Source of the DNA: Bufo bufo
Taxonomy: Eukaryota; Chordata; Amphibia; Anura; Bufonidae
DNA: 64,000 nucleotides
Direction: 5' to 3'
NCBI RefSeq assembly: GCF_905171765.1
Contig: NC_053397.1
Span: 9,181,677 to 9,245,676, forward strand
Positions within the stretch are counted from its first letter, which is position 1. The number at the start of each line of letters is the position of its first letter. Under the pieces are notes generated by a model, which was given only the letters and a program-made list of their open reading frames with translations, had not been told where the DNA came from and made no database searches. The translations under genes and the position numbers were made by a program. Positions 1 through 10,840 of this stretch are shown here, piece after piece.

Positions 1-1
1 T

Positions 2-240
2 GGACCATACCATTCACAGGAGGTAGAGCTGAGCTGGTCCCCTTCCCTTGACCAATGTTGACTATGGACCATACAATTCATTGGAGGTAGAGCTGAGCTG
101 GGCCCCTTCTCTTGACTAATGTTGGCTATGGACCATACCATTTATTGGAGGTAGAGCTGAGCTGGGCCCCTTCTCTTGACCAATGTTGGCTATGGACCAT
201 ACCATTCACAGGAGGTAGAGCTGAGCTGGGCTCCCTTTTT
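2..240. repeat. 64-bp tandem repeat, about 3.7 copies
   Basis: The phrase ggaccatac recurs at positions 2, 66, 130 and 194, giving an exact 64-bp period. Units share ggaggtagagctgagctgg and differ by a few substitutions. The array is cut by the window edge, so its true length is unknown. Confidence 0.95.
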
Positions 241-777
241 ATAAGCCTAATAGCTGCTACACGAGGTGCCCTTATAATATGTCCACCCTTGGTCGCCAGA
301 TCTTAGAAGACCTCAGGTCATCCGAAAAGCTGCTCCTCTTTGCAGCTCCCGGATGGTCAGTCACAGGACTGAAGTCTCTTTTGATTCTTATAATATCTGC
401 CGTGCCCAGTCCCAGACTTAGGACATGCGATAGTGCTGGTTGTCAGAGTCAGACCAATGGTTATGGTTGTCCGACCAGTGCTGAAAGTTGTCAGTCCGGT
501 GGTTTAAATTGTCAAACCAATGGCAATGGTTGTCAGACTAATTAAGAGTGTACTGAAAAGGCTGAAGGGTGCAAACCGCAAATCCTCAAAACATGGACAC
601 TGGCCATGTGCACCCTGCACCATTTGTCTTCAGTAGGTCGACGAACTGCAAGATGCAGCCAAAGATAGGGCATGTCCTATCTTTTTCAGCGTGGAGACAT
701 TGACCCAGAAGCACACAAAAGCCCTTTAGCTGGGCCCATAGAGTAGTGCTTCCCGTTAGTGCCCCCCGCGGTAGTTC
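241..777. other. Intergenic, with short degenerate repeats
   Basis: No gene is supported. At 437-541 there is a degenerate run of roughly 18-27-bp units sharing ggttgtcag and accaatgg. At about 655-700 a stretch with catgtcctatctttttcagc resembles an interspersed family also seen near 38200. At 746-777 lies a monomer of the ccttagtgccccccgcag minisatellite that otherwise occurs inside the LTR-like repeats at 1908-1975 and 10290-10415. Confidence 0.6.
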
Positions 778-2147
778 TGCAGCGTCCCACATATGTGTGT
801 AAATGGGACACTTCAAACATCTGAATATGTATGTATTTGCATTGAATGGTATTTTCTATTATCAGACTGGCATTGTCATTACACCCACTCGCCCCTAGGT
901 GGTGTTGGCCCCACATAATACATATAGCTTGGGTGTGTCTAGACAAGAAGTTAGTTAGTTAGTAGTTGGTGAGAGGAAGAGAAGCAAGTTCATGGAGGAG
1001 AGAAACAGGCATCGTCCACCATGTAGTCTGCCATTTCTACCCCTTGGTCATGGCCAGGCTAAGGGAGTACACCTAGCATTTATCTACAGCAGCAAAACAC
1101 AAGACAGTAAGTCTATGTCTGGATATGGGGAGAGACTAGTGAGAGTAACCGCTAAGCCTAGCTTATGGACCTCATCAGCACAAGTGCCTGAGAGCATCTT
1201 TCCGAGTGCCAGGACACAAATGGACACTTAGTGCGCAGAACTGTCCTTATCACTAACTAAGCCTTCCGGGTAGTAGTGAAAACCAAAAACCTTTTGAGAA
1301 GAGTATCTTGTAAATTATGTGGTAGACGCGGGGGGGGGAATGCCCTTATTGGATAACTAAAAAATATAAAGTAAGCAAATGTCATATTCAGTACCAGAGT
1401 GCTGGAGTTGGAACTTAAAGTAAATCTTCAGTTTGCCTGTGGAGTATCAGCAGTAGAAGAATCCCTCCATTGACAACTGCCTGATAATAGGATTACAAGT
1501 GAACTTATTATTACTTATGCTACACAGAAAGCTTTCCATTGATGATCTGTACCAACTGTCCAGAGACTATTGATTCTTCAGTAAATGTTCAACTGGTTTA
1601 CAACAACCGACTCCTCATCATTACTACTACTACACTCAACATTTGCACCTTACGGTGCTGGCGTCACGAACACAGGGGCCCAGCCGCAAAAGCACCTTAA
1701 ACACCTATACCATCAAGGGCACCTCAACTTCCATCTGGCCGGTGTTCCCTGCAACCGAGATTGCCCCGGAGGATTTCTTGCTGTCTTCCCATCCACTGTA
1801 CGCCGGCCCAGAGAGGCATCTGATAACCATGAGTACATGAACTATTGCACCCATCGACCCACCGTGAGCCTCACGTGATTTCCTCTGTGGTTTGGTAGCA
1901 TTACAGTTCTCCCCCTTAGTGCCCCCGCAGTAGTGCTCCCCCTTAGTGCCCCCCGCAGTAGTGCTCCCCCTTACATTAGTGAAGCCCTTGTAGTGTAAAT
2001 AAGTAATACCTATTCCCGTTCCCCTAATGAACGGAGCCAGTGTGATGCAGTGACATCATCATCATTTCTTTTTAAATTTAGCACTTTGGGGATTCGCCAT
2101 GCTCAGAGATCACATAGGGACGTCTGACCACCACCATGATTTCACAC
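778..2147 (+). repeat. Left copy of long direct repeat, probable 5' LTR of an unclassified element
   Basis: This segment matches 9166-10840 closely, starting at tgcagcgtcccacat and continuing through caccaccatg just before 2147. It starts with TG, and the right-hand copy is preceded by a purine tract, which is why LTRs are the best reading. It contains two to three units of a 28-bp minisatellite (1908-1975). Compared with the right copy it lacks about 250 bp after position 2055. The 3' boundary and a primer-binding site are not clear, and I see no matching target duplication, so the LTR identity is an inference; the direct repeat itself is certain. Confidence 0.65.
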
Positions 2148-2270
2148 AAATCCTCTGTGCCTTATGCAAACTATATACGAACAGGATATAAAATCCTCTG
2201 CGCCTTATGCGAACTATATAAAGAACAGGATACAAAATCCTTTGTGCCATTGCCTTATGAGAATAAGCCC
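2148..2270. repeat. 43-44-bp tandem repeat, 2.7 copies
   Basis: The phrase aatcctctgtgcc recurs with a 43-44-bp spacing (tcc at 2151, 2194 and 2238). It sits directly inside the left long repeat, where an LTR element would carry its leader. Each unit holds a gaacagga word that weakly recalls a lysine-tRNA primer site, but the match is too short to call. Confidence 0.75.
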
Positions 2271-2533
2271 CACTTGTTTGCCTGAGAGACTATCACATGC
2301 TACGGAATCGCTGTATCAAAAGTGGAAAAATCGCATGTTTCTGTGTCACTACCACTGTTTGCTGTCAGTGAATGGAATTTTGCATTGAACGTAAAATGGC
2401 CGCCGGAGGCCTTCTCGATTAATTTACTACACCATTACTGTGAGCTACGCCCTGCTAGCGGCGGAAAACAGAGTTATCCCCCCTCAAGAGCGGGAAAATC
2501 TATTGTGCCACCCCTTATGCAAAGTAATAAAAA

Positions 2534-3033
2534 ATGTGCCTACCTCCAATGTTACACTGCCCAAGAGCCGGCGCCTCCCCTATGGAAAGGAAACCCAGTG
2601 GGATGGTCACGCACCAGAGGAGCGTGACGTGCGTACGCACGCTGGGCACGTCAAATGACACTGAGCCCACAGAGAAGAAGGACGTGGTGATGGAGAAAGA
2701 GGCCAGCAGTGCTATCGATATGGCCGGGAAAATTGCCACGCGAACAATAGAGGGAAGCGCGGACCTCACACCAGAGGCTGCGATCGGAAGAGGGAGACAA
2801 GAGCCACTCACCGCCCCCCTTGTAGTTGTCAGGCTGGTCTCCAGTGTGGCCCAGGAAGATGAGGATCTGCAGGCCCGAATCAGAGAGGTATAGGAGCGCT
2901 ACTGGCGAGAGAGAGGCATAGACCCTCCGCCTAAGCCGTCCGCCAACATCAATGTTACAGGTCAGCCACCCTCAACCCCTGCTTATGTCACCACTCAAGC
3001 CGAAAGGCCCGATCAGGACTAGGTCATACCCAC
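2534..3033 (+). pseudogene. Coding remnant of the outer LTR-like element
   Basis: An open frame runs from 2534 to a TAG at 2891-2893 and then continues in the same frame to another TAG near 3020. The predicted protein is charged and low in hydrophobics, with an acidic stretch (EDEDLQARIREV), an Arg-rich piece (ERYWRERGIDPPP) and a Pro/Thr-rich tail. The frame stays open across the gypsy insertion: with one target-duplication copy removed it joins 8401 onward and ends at a TAA near 8476. This suggests a real, if decayed, protein of the outer element. A Gag-like role is only a guess; I recognise no domain. Confidence 0.4.
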
Positions 3034-3445
3034 TGTCACACCCTGCCCTGTGGGTGGTTTGAGGGGATCTGTCAGAATTGCTGCACGTGACTCGACCTGA
3101 TAGTTTGTTTGTTGTGGGTTTGAGCACAGTTCCACCTTCTCCCAGGTGGTGTTCTTTTGGTGATTAGTGAAGCTATTTGTACCTCCCTTTTTCCCTATAG
3201 CCTTTGCAGGTTATAGTTCTACCTTGTGTGAGCTTTGGATGCTTGGTGGGTCGTCTGCTCCTTCTCGTATCAGATAAGTCTTTTCCTTTCTCTTTTCCCT
3301 TTTGGTTTCTGTTTTGTCTAGGCCTCTATTGGGAATGCTAGCGCCTACCCTTTTTCCCTATTGCTTAGGTTCTGTTTAGTGTGTTATAGTCTTAGGCACG
3401 GGGACATGTGTATATCTACCATTGAGGTATGCACATGGGCTTAGA
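3034..3445 (+). repeat. 5' LTR of the gypsy element, deleted
   Basis: It aligns with the 3' LTR from its first base but is only about 412 bp against 795 bp. It lacks an internal block of about 235 bp (present at roughly 7653-7890), a short segment near 8135-8165, and the last 120 bp. The missing end runs into the leader, so no primer-binding site is visible. Confidence 0.88.
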
Positions 3446-3450
3446 AGCTA

Positions 3451-4240
3451 GATGCTTTGGTTGATCACATGCAGGGATTGTCTTTGAAGGTAGCTGACTT
3501 CCGCAATTCGGTTGCACGGTGTCAGAGTACTTTGGCGTCTGGTGCCGCCGGGGGAAACCAGTTCTGCCTGGAACCTCCCTGATAGGTTTTCCGTTGAAAG
3601 TGATAACTTTATCCGGTTCAGGGAGTCCTGTAAATTGTATTTTCGTCTGCGTCCGATTTCATCTGGAGACGAAAACCAGAGAGTAGGGATTATTATTTCT
3701 CTGCTAAAAGGTGACGCTCAGTCCTGGGCTTTTTCTCTACCGACCGGTTCTCAGTCTCTCCGGTCGGTGGATGAATTTTTTGGAGCCCTGGGCCTGATTT
3801 ATGATGACCCTGACCGGGTCTCCATGGCTGAATCTAAGTTGCATAGCTTGTGCCAGGGAGAACGCACTGCTGAGTCGTATTGTGCTGAATTTAGAAGATG
3901 GCGACTGACTCGGAGTGGATTGATCCTGCACTCCGTAGTCAGTTCTGTCAGGGGCTATCTGAGAAATTAAAAGATGCCCTTGCATTTCATGAAAAACCTG
4001 ATTCTTTGGAGGCGGCCATGTCTTTGGCCGTAAGGATTGATAGACGTCTTAGGGAGAGATGCAAGGTTCCCTTCGGACAGGGGGTGCTGTCTGGTGGGGA
4101 ATCAGTCCCTCCTGTCCCTCGGGGTACTTTGTCCCTCCCTGGGTCAGGTTACGTCTTGCTCTGGTAATAGGAATTTTAGGAAGCTGAATCGACTGTGTTA
4201 CTTCTGTGGTAATAAAGGTCATGTCATTAATGTATGCCCC
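3451..4240 (+). pseudogene. gag: gypsy gag remnant with CCHC zinc knuckle
   Basis: Gag forms the particle that packages the element RNA. The first recognisable stretch begins at 3451, without a start codon because the leader is deleted. Frame changes fall near 3575, 3900 and 4160. The middle carries the retrotransposon-Gag capsid signature around 3600-3960 (SLLKGDAQSW, then RVSMAESKL). Near the C end is a CX2CX4HX4C zinc knuckle (CYFCGNKGHVINVC, 4196-4237), the nucleic-acid-binding motif. The family is clear; the reading frame is broken. Confidence 0.88.
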
Positions 4241-4849
4241 TTTATTAAACCACTAACTGGTAATGAAAAACAATTAGGGGATTCATTCAAAGGAAAAAAA
4301 AACTCCCTTATGCTCGGTAGCGTGAATGGGGAGTCAGAGCAGGCATATTCGTATCCTACCTGCAGTACCCGATTTCTCCTGCCTGCCATGGTGACGCTAG
4401 ACTCGGGAAATTTTGAGTTAAAGGTATTTGTTGACAGTGGTGCAGGGGTTAAGCCTATTGATTTTAAATTTCTCCAGAGTCATGGTTTCAAAACTAGCGC
4501 TTTAAGCAAAGAGATACCAGTGTTTGCTATAGATTCCGCCCCTCTCTTGCAAAGAAGTCTAACTCATATAGTTCAGGATACTCATTTGAGGGTTGGTGAT
4601 GCTCATGTTGAGTTTATTTCTTGTTTTGTTATGAAAGGTTTGCCCGCTCCGATGGTTCTGGGTTTACCATGGTTGATAAAACATAACCCTACAATTGACT
4701 GGAAAACTAGACAAATTTGTAATTGGAGTGAGTTTAGTATGAACAACTGTCTTAATGCCTCTATTTCGGGGGTATCCACTATGGTGTTGCCTCAGTTTCT
4801 TTCCGATTTTTCGGACGTATTCTCGGAGGGTGGAGCTCAGGAGTTGCCT
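4241..4849 (+). pseudogene. gypsy aspartic protease remnant
   Basis: This follows the zinc knuckle in the same frame, as expected for a fused Gag-Pol or a Pol N-terminus. The active-site motif is DSGA at 4433-4444, preceded by hydrophobic residues (LKVFV). Further on is LGLPWL, a conserved strand of gypsy proteases. The domain would cleave the polyprotein. No stop falls inside this segment, so it is the best-preserved part of the element. The boundary with reverse transcriptase is approximate. Confidence 0.85.
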
Positions 4850-6170
4850 TCTCACCGAGAGTATGATTGTCCGGTCAACCTTATCCCTGGAGCTAAATTG
4901 TCTAAGTCTCGGTTATATAATCTTTCTCAACCCGAAAGAGTAGCTATTCGGGAGTATATTACCGAGAGTTTGGAAAAGGGTCATATTAGATGTTCCAAGT
5001 CTCCTATGGCTGCTGGCTTCTTTTTTGTAAAGAAGAAAGATTGATCCCTTAGACCGTGCCTAGATTTCAGGGAACTGACTCTCATTACTGTCTGGGATCC
5101 TTATCACCTTCCCTTGATTCCGGATCTATTTGATCAGATTGTCGGTGCCAAGGTGTTTTCTAAGTTGGATTTAAGAGGAGCTTATAATCTGATCAGAATC
5201 AGGGAAGGGGATGAATGGAAGACGGCCTTCAATACCCCTGAGGAACACTTTGAGAATTTAGTCATGCCCTTTGGTTTAACTAATGCCCCTGCAGTCTTTC
5301 AGCGCTTTATCAACGACATTTTTCATTATTTGGTGGGGAGGTTTGTGGTTATTTACCTCGATGACATACTTATTTATTCTCCCGAAATGAAGACCCATCG
5401 GGATCATTTGAGATAAGCGTTATTGATCCTTCGGGAGAATAGATTGTATGCTAAGTTGGAAAAATGTGTGTTTGCTGTTCAAGAGCTGCCGCTTTTGGGG
5501 TACTTGCTTTCTGCCTCCGGTTTTCGTATGGATCCCGAAAAAGGTCCGTGCAGTACTGGAATTGTTTCGGCCGGAGAATCAGAAAGCCCTGATGCGGTTT
5601 TTAGGATTTACGAATTACTACAGAAAATTCATCCTGAATTATTCCACCATTGTCAAACCTCTGACAGATATGACTAGGAAGGGCGCTAACATCTCTGTCT
5701 GGTCGGAGGAGGCATTGCAGGCCTTTTCTGCTATTAAGAAATGTTTTGCTTCTGCTCCCATTCTGATGCAGCCTGATGTTTCTCAACCCTTCATTGTGGA
5801 GGTTAATGCATCAGAAGTAGGTGTCGGAGCAGTCTTGTCGCAGGGTCCCTCTCCCAGCAAATAGCATCCATGTGCTTTTTTCTCCAAGAAACTCTCGGCC
5901 GCCAAAAGAAATTATGATGTGGGGAATAGAGAGTTGTTGGCCATTAAACTAGCCTTTGAAGAGTGGCGTCATTGGCTGGAAGGGGCTACTCATCCGATTA
6001 CGGTATTTACCGACCATAAGAATATTGCTTACCTGCAATCTGCTAAGTGTTTAAATCCTAGGCAGGCTTGATGGTCATTATTTTTTACCAGGTTCAATTT
6101 TGTGGTCACCTATCGCCCTGGGGTTAAAAACGTCAAGGCGGATGCGTTGTCACGTAGCTTTCCTGGGGGG
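4850..6170 (+). pseudogene. pol: gypsy reverse transcriptase and RNase H remnant
   Basis: Reverse transcriptase copies element RNA into DNA. Visible motifs in order are the N-terminal fingers (GHIRCSKSP), [32 protein letters not shown] and the catalytic YLDD at 5354-5365. The connection domain has FLGFTNYYRKF, and RNase H starts near 5790 with a VNASEVGVGAVLSQ segment, where the usual first Asp is replaced by Asn. It continues with RELLAI and TDHKN. Breaks are TGA 5042, TAA 5414, a frame change near 5545, TAG 5862, TGA 6069 and a frame change near 6175. Confidence 0.92.
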
Positions 6171-7205
6171 AGATTCGGAGGATCCCTCTCCAATTTTGGC
6201 TGATGGGGTGGTGGTTTCCGCCCTTTACCCCGAGCTGGAGACGGAAGTGTTGGGGGCCCAAGAGGAGGCACCTGATTCTTGTCCTCCAGGCAAGTTGTTT
6301 GTTCCCTCTGAACTGCGATACAAAGTGTTCAATGAACATCATGATACTGTCCTTGCGGGACATCCTGGAAGTAGATCCACGGTAGATCTTATTTCTTGGA
6401 GATTCTGGTGGCCTGGGTTGCGTAAAGATGTTGAAAGTTATGTAGCAGCTTGTGAGACCTGTACTTGCGCAAAGGTAGCTCACACGCAGCCATCGTGATC
6501 TCTTCTTCCTATGTCCATCCCGTCTCGTCCTTGGACGCATTTGTCCATGGACTTTAATACTGATTTGCCGAGTTCTTTTAGGAAAACTGTGATTTAGGTG
6601 GTAGTGGACCGCTTTAGCAAGATGGCTCACTTTGTACCATTATCAGGTTTGCCCAATGTGAAAACCCTTGCTCAGGTTTTTATTGATAACATTGTGAAAC
6701 TATATGGTGTTCCCTCTGATGTGGTGTCTGATAGGGGGACGCAATTTGTTTCCAGGTTTTGGAGGGCGTTTTGTTTTCGCCTGGGTATTCAGTTATCTTT
6801 CTCTTCGGCCTTTCATCCTCAGTCGAATGGTCAAACAGAGCACACTAACCAAAGCCTGGAGACATATTTGAGGTGTTTTGTCGCTGACAATCAGGATGAG
6901 TGGTCATCCTTCTTGTCTTTAGCGGAGTTTGCCTTGAATAACCGCAGGCAGGAGTCAACTGATAAGTTGCCAATTTTTGGCGCATATGGTTTTCACTCTC
7001 AGTTTGGTACTTTTTCTGGGACCATATCTTCTGGGATACCAGAGGAGGAGAGGTTCTCTTCATCTTTGTCATCTATCTGGCGGAAGATTCAAGTCAATTT
7101 GAAAAAGATGGGTGAAATATATGAAAGAATGGCTGACAGGAGACTTATGACTGGTCTGGACCTGTGTGTGGGTGATTTGGTGTGGTTGTCCACTAAGAAT
7201 AGTGG
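6171..7205 (+). pseudogene. gypsy integrase remnant
   Basis: Integrase inserts the DNA copy into the genome. The N-terminal HHCC zinc domain is visible at about 6330-6465 (HH then GHPG, and CETC). The catalytic DDE core follows: first Asp in MDFNTDLP (codon 6550-6552), second in SDRGTQF, and Glu in NGQTEHTNQ. Stops lie at 6496-6498 and 6595-6597, the latter between the first and second catalytic residues. All three catalytic acids and the zinc ligands are still encoded. Confidence 0.92.
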
Positions 7206-7560
7206 AAATTGGGCCAAGATTTATTGGTCCATACAAAATCGCGGTCATTATCAATCCGGTGGCGTTTCGTCTGGAACTTCCACAGGCCTGGAAGATCCAT
7301 GATGTATTTCACAGGTCTTTGTTGAAAAAGTATGTAGAACCTGCGGAACCATCTCCTTTGCCTCCTCCCCCTGTTTTGGTTGATGGTAATCTGGAATTTC
7401 AGATCGCTGGGATTGTCGATTCTCGTGTTCTTTTTACCTTCAGTACCTGGTGCATTGGAGGGGATATGGTCCCGAGGAAAGAATGTGGGTTCCGGCTACC
7501 GATGTTAACGCTAGCCGACTTGTGAACGCCTTTCACAGGGCACACCCGGATAGAGTTGGG
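7166..7560 (+). pseudogene. gypsy integrase C-terminus with chromodomain
   Basis: After a frame change near 7205 the chain continues with the GPYKI and [14 protein letters not shown] segment typical of the gypsy integrase C-terminus. A further frame change near 7435 is followed by a chromodomain-like core ([18 protein letters not shown]), which in chromoviruses binds modified histone tails and steers integration. The proline run (SPLPPPP) is the usual linker. The chromodomain places the element in the chromovirus branch. Confidence 0.88.
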
Positions 7561-7584
7561 CCTGGGTGTCCGGAGGTCACCCGT

Positions 7585-7600
7585 AGAAGGGGGGGGGTAC
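7585..7600 (+). promoter_or_regulatory. Polypurine tract of the gypsy element
   Basis: The run agaagg followed by G residues lies immediately 5' of the 3' LTR (7601). This is the expected primer site for plus-strand DNA synthesis. Confidence 0.85.
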
Positions 7601-8395
7601 TGTCATGCCCTGCTCTGTGGGTGGTTTAAGGAGATCTGTCAGAATTGCTGCACGTGACTCAACCTGTGATTTACATGATTGTATTTACATCCGCACAATG
7701 CTCCGTTTTGTGTAGGATGCTCTTGTGGTGCATGTGGACCGCGCCGACATCCTCCACCGTATGCATTTTTGCTGGGGATAGTCGTTTGCTGCGGTCCACA
7801 TGCGGTGGGGCTGCTCCCCCAATGTAAAACACGCTACAGTGTTAGGGGTTGAGCCGCTCCTCCAGTATTGCCACTATATTTCTGTGTTTTTGTTCTGATA
7901 GTTTGTTTGTTGTGGGTTTGAGCACAGTTCCACCTTCTCCCAGGTGGTGTTCTTTTGGTGATTAGTGAAGCTATTTGTACCTCCCTTTTTCCCTATAGCC
8001 TTTGCAGGTTATAGTTCTACCTTGTGTGAGCTTTAGATGCTTGGTGGATCGTCTGCTCCTTCTCGTATCTGATAAGTCTTTTCCCTTCTCTTATCCCTTT
8101 TGGTTTCTGTTTTGTCTAGGCCTCTAGTGGGGACGCTAGCGCCTTCGGTGGTAGAAGGCGTTGGGTGTCTTTTACCCTTTTTCGCTATTGCTTAGGTTCT
8201 GTTTAGTGTGTTATAGTCTTAGGCATGGGGACATGTGTATATCTACCATTGAGGTATGCACATGGGCTTAGCAGCCTAGGGAAAGTGTGTCAGGGATTAC
8301 TAGGAGGTGACCTTGTTTTTCCCTAGCTTGTGGGTCCTAGTCCATTGTTTAGTTTGTCTTTCATTTTGCTGTTCCCTTCCCTACCTATCGTGACA
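7601..8395 (+). repeat. 3' LTR of the gypsy element
   Basis: A complete 795-bp LTR starting tgtca and ending tgaca, a perfect 5-bp inverted terminal repeat. It carries the two internal segments and the 3' end missing from the 5' LTR. Confidence 0.9.
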
Positions 8396-9165
8396 GCCAC
8401 ATTGTTTCCTGATGAGTATGACTCCGGAAGCCCCCTGGACACTGGTGTACCCAGCTCACCGGATCTATACCCATAAGTAGGCTAGTTGGCCATTACTAGA
8501 AATGGAGCCAGAGACATTGTTGTCAAAGGGACTCTAATGTTTGCTGTTTTGGTGGCAGTTACTCCAAGCCACTATGCCCTTCTAAAGACTCTACCAAGGA
8601 CTCCATCATTCTGCAATTTCCCAGTTGCGCCAAGTTTGCGCCATTTTATCCCCTTTTTACCCCCTTCTCAGGTTATCTGGGACTTTAAACTAAAAAGTTT
8701 GCTGCAGCATTCAAGAAATGTTCCCAGAAAGAAATTTTTCTGTGCCTTATCCTATGCAACGCACAGCCTCTTATAAATCTAAAAACTTTGCACTTTGGAT
8801 TACAAATTATTTATACCCCAAATCAGGGATGGACTTTGTCTCATGGACTGCATTGCCCCAAATGTGAGATCACCGCCCATTTTGTCCCCGTCAAGTAACG
8901 AAGAAGAACAATGCCCATTATTCCTTTTTGCTATCTAATGTGAAATATGCAAAATGTATATGTGATAAATTGCCTAGAATGTGTTGTTGTGCATAACCGT
9001 TTATTACAGGAGGTTATCAAAGTGTCATGATAGTACATTGCAATATTTATATCCATATTTGTATTTTTGTGGCGTGTACTTGGTGTATTTCAGGTGATGG
9101 CGTAGTGATCCACAGCTTCAGTTACAGCAAACGTTGAGGACGACTTACCTTTTGGCAGGGGGGTA
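8396..9165 (+). other. Right interior of the outer LTR-like element
   Basis: The first 80 bp continue the coding remnant of 2534-3033, ending in a TAA near 8476. The rest has one short frame (8486-8776) with no recognisable domain and AT-rich sequence thereafter. I see no reverse transcriptase, integrase or envelope, so the outer element seems non-autonomous or internally deleted. Confidence 0.55.
9154..9165 (+). promoter_or_regulatory. Probable polypurine tract of the outer element
   Basis: The sequence ggcaggggggta sits directly before the right-hand long repeat at 9166. It is the main reason to read the direct repeats as LTRs. Confidence 0.6.
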
Positions 9166-10840
9166 TGCAGCGTCCCACATATGTGTGTAAATAGGACACT
9201 TCAAACATCTGAATATAAATGTATTGAATTGCATTATATGGTATTTTCTATTATCAGACTAGCAATGTAATTTACATCCATTCGCCCCAGGTGGTGCTGG
9301 CACCACATAATACATATAGCTTGGGTGTGTCCAGACAGGAAGTTAGTTAGTTAGTAGTTGGTGAGAGGAGGAGAAGCAAGTTCATGGAGGAGAGAAACAG
9401 GCATCGTCCAACATGTAGTCTGCTATTTCTACCCCTTGGTCATGGCCAGGCTAAGGGAGTACACCTAACATTGATCTACAGCAACTTAGCACAAGACAGT
9501 AAGTCTATGTCTGGATATGGGGAGAGTCTAGTGAGAGTAACAGCTAAACCTAGCTTATGGACCTCATTAGCACAAGTGCCTGAGAGCATCTTTCCGAGTG
9601 CCAGGACACAAATGGACAGAATTGTCTTTATCACTAACTAAACCTTCCGGGTAGTAGTGAAAACCAAAAACCTTTTAAGAAGAGTATCTTGTAATTTATG
9701 TGGTAGACGTGTTTGCCTGCCGCGAGGGTATGCCCTTATTATATAACTACCAATATAAAGTAAGCAAATGTCATATCCAGTACCAGAGTGCTAGAGTTGG
9801 AACTTAAAGTAAATCTTCAGTTTGCCTGTAAAGTATCAGCAGTAGAAGAATCCCTCCAATTAACAATTGCCTGATAATAGGATTACAAGTGAACTTATTA
9901 TTACTTATGCTATACAAAAAGCTTTCCATTTATGAACTGTACCAACTGTCCAGAGACTATTGATTCTTCAGTAAATGTTCAACTGGTTTACGATAACCGA
10001 CTCCTCATTCTTACTACTACTCTCAACATTTGCACCTAACGATACTGGCATAACAAACACAGGGGCCCATCTGTAAAAGTATCTTACACCAATTACAATC
10101 AAGGGCAGCTCACCTTCCATCTGGCTGGTGTTCCCTGCAACCGAGAGTGCCCTGGAGGATTTCTTGCTGTCTACCCATCCACTGAACGCTGGCCCAGGGA
10201 GGCATCTGCTAACCATGAGTACATGAACTATTGCACCCATCGGCCCACCGTGAGCCTCACGTGTTTTCCCCTGTAGTTTGGTAGCATTACAGTTCTCCCC
10301 ATTAGTGCCCCCCGCAGCAGTTCTCCCCCTTAGTGCCCCCCGCAGCAGTTCTCCCCCTTAGTGCCCCCCGCAGCAGTGATTCCCCTTAGTGCCCCCCGCA
10401 GTAGTGCTCCCCCTTACATTAGTGAAGCCCTTGTAGTGTAAATAAGTAATATCCATTCTCGTTCCCCTGATGAACGGAGCCAGTGTGATGCAGTGACATC
10501 ATCGCGCCTTCTGGGAGGGCGCACAGGCTGGGGATAATCCTCAACTTGTCCGTTCTTCTATTCACCCCATCCGATGCCATGATGTCAGTGTACTGCGCCT
10601 GCTGAGAAGAGCACAGGCTGGGCAATGACAGACATCCATTCCGATCTGGGCCCCTCTGCCACACCGGGCCCCTGCCTGTCCTCCTCCTGCAGCCAGAGAC
10701 AGGTCTTGTAAGAAGTGAGGAGGGTATGACTGATCTTCACTGTCGATAAGGTATATAGATTTCTTTTTTGAATTTAGCACTTTGGGGATTTGCCTTGCTC
10801 AGAGATCACACAGTCTGACCACCACCATGGTTTCACACCA
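9166..10840 (+). repeat. Right copy of long direct repeat, probable 3' LTR
   Basis: It matches 778-2147 with few substitutions. It has about five units of a 28-bp minisatellite (ttctcccccttagtgcc spacing at 10293, 10321 and onward) against two to three in the left copy. It also carries about 250 bp (roughly 10505-10760) absent from the left copy; a deletion on the left is the simpler reading. The two copies can be followed to 10840, after which sequence differs. Confidence 0.65.

Larger units (their letters stand above)
3034..8395 (+). mobile_element. Ty3/gypsy LTR retrotransposon, chromovirus type, decayed
   Basis: The element is bounded by LTRs starting TGTCA and ending TGACA. The order of domains is Gag, CCHC knuckle, aspartic protease, reverse transcriptase, RNase H, integrase, chromodomain: the Ty3/gypsy order, with the chromodomain marking a chromovirus. 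The flanks are cccac (3029-3033) and gccac (8396-8400), a 5-bp target duplication with one mismatch. The coding part has at least six in-frame stops (5042, 5414, 5862, 6069, 6496, 6595) and about seven frame changes, so it cannot move by itself. It interrupts the coding remnant of the outer element. Confidence 0.93.

Noticed and set aside
2170..2190. Lysine-tRNA primer-binding site suggested by cgaacagga
   Set aside because: Only about nine bases agree, the word recurs in each 43-bp unit, and it is not adjacent to a firm LTR end.
3034..8395. Endogenous retrovirus with envelope
   Set aside because: No envelope-like frame follows integrase; the chain ends in a chromodomain and then a purine tract and LTR, which marks a Ty3/gypsy chromovirus.
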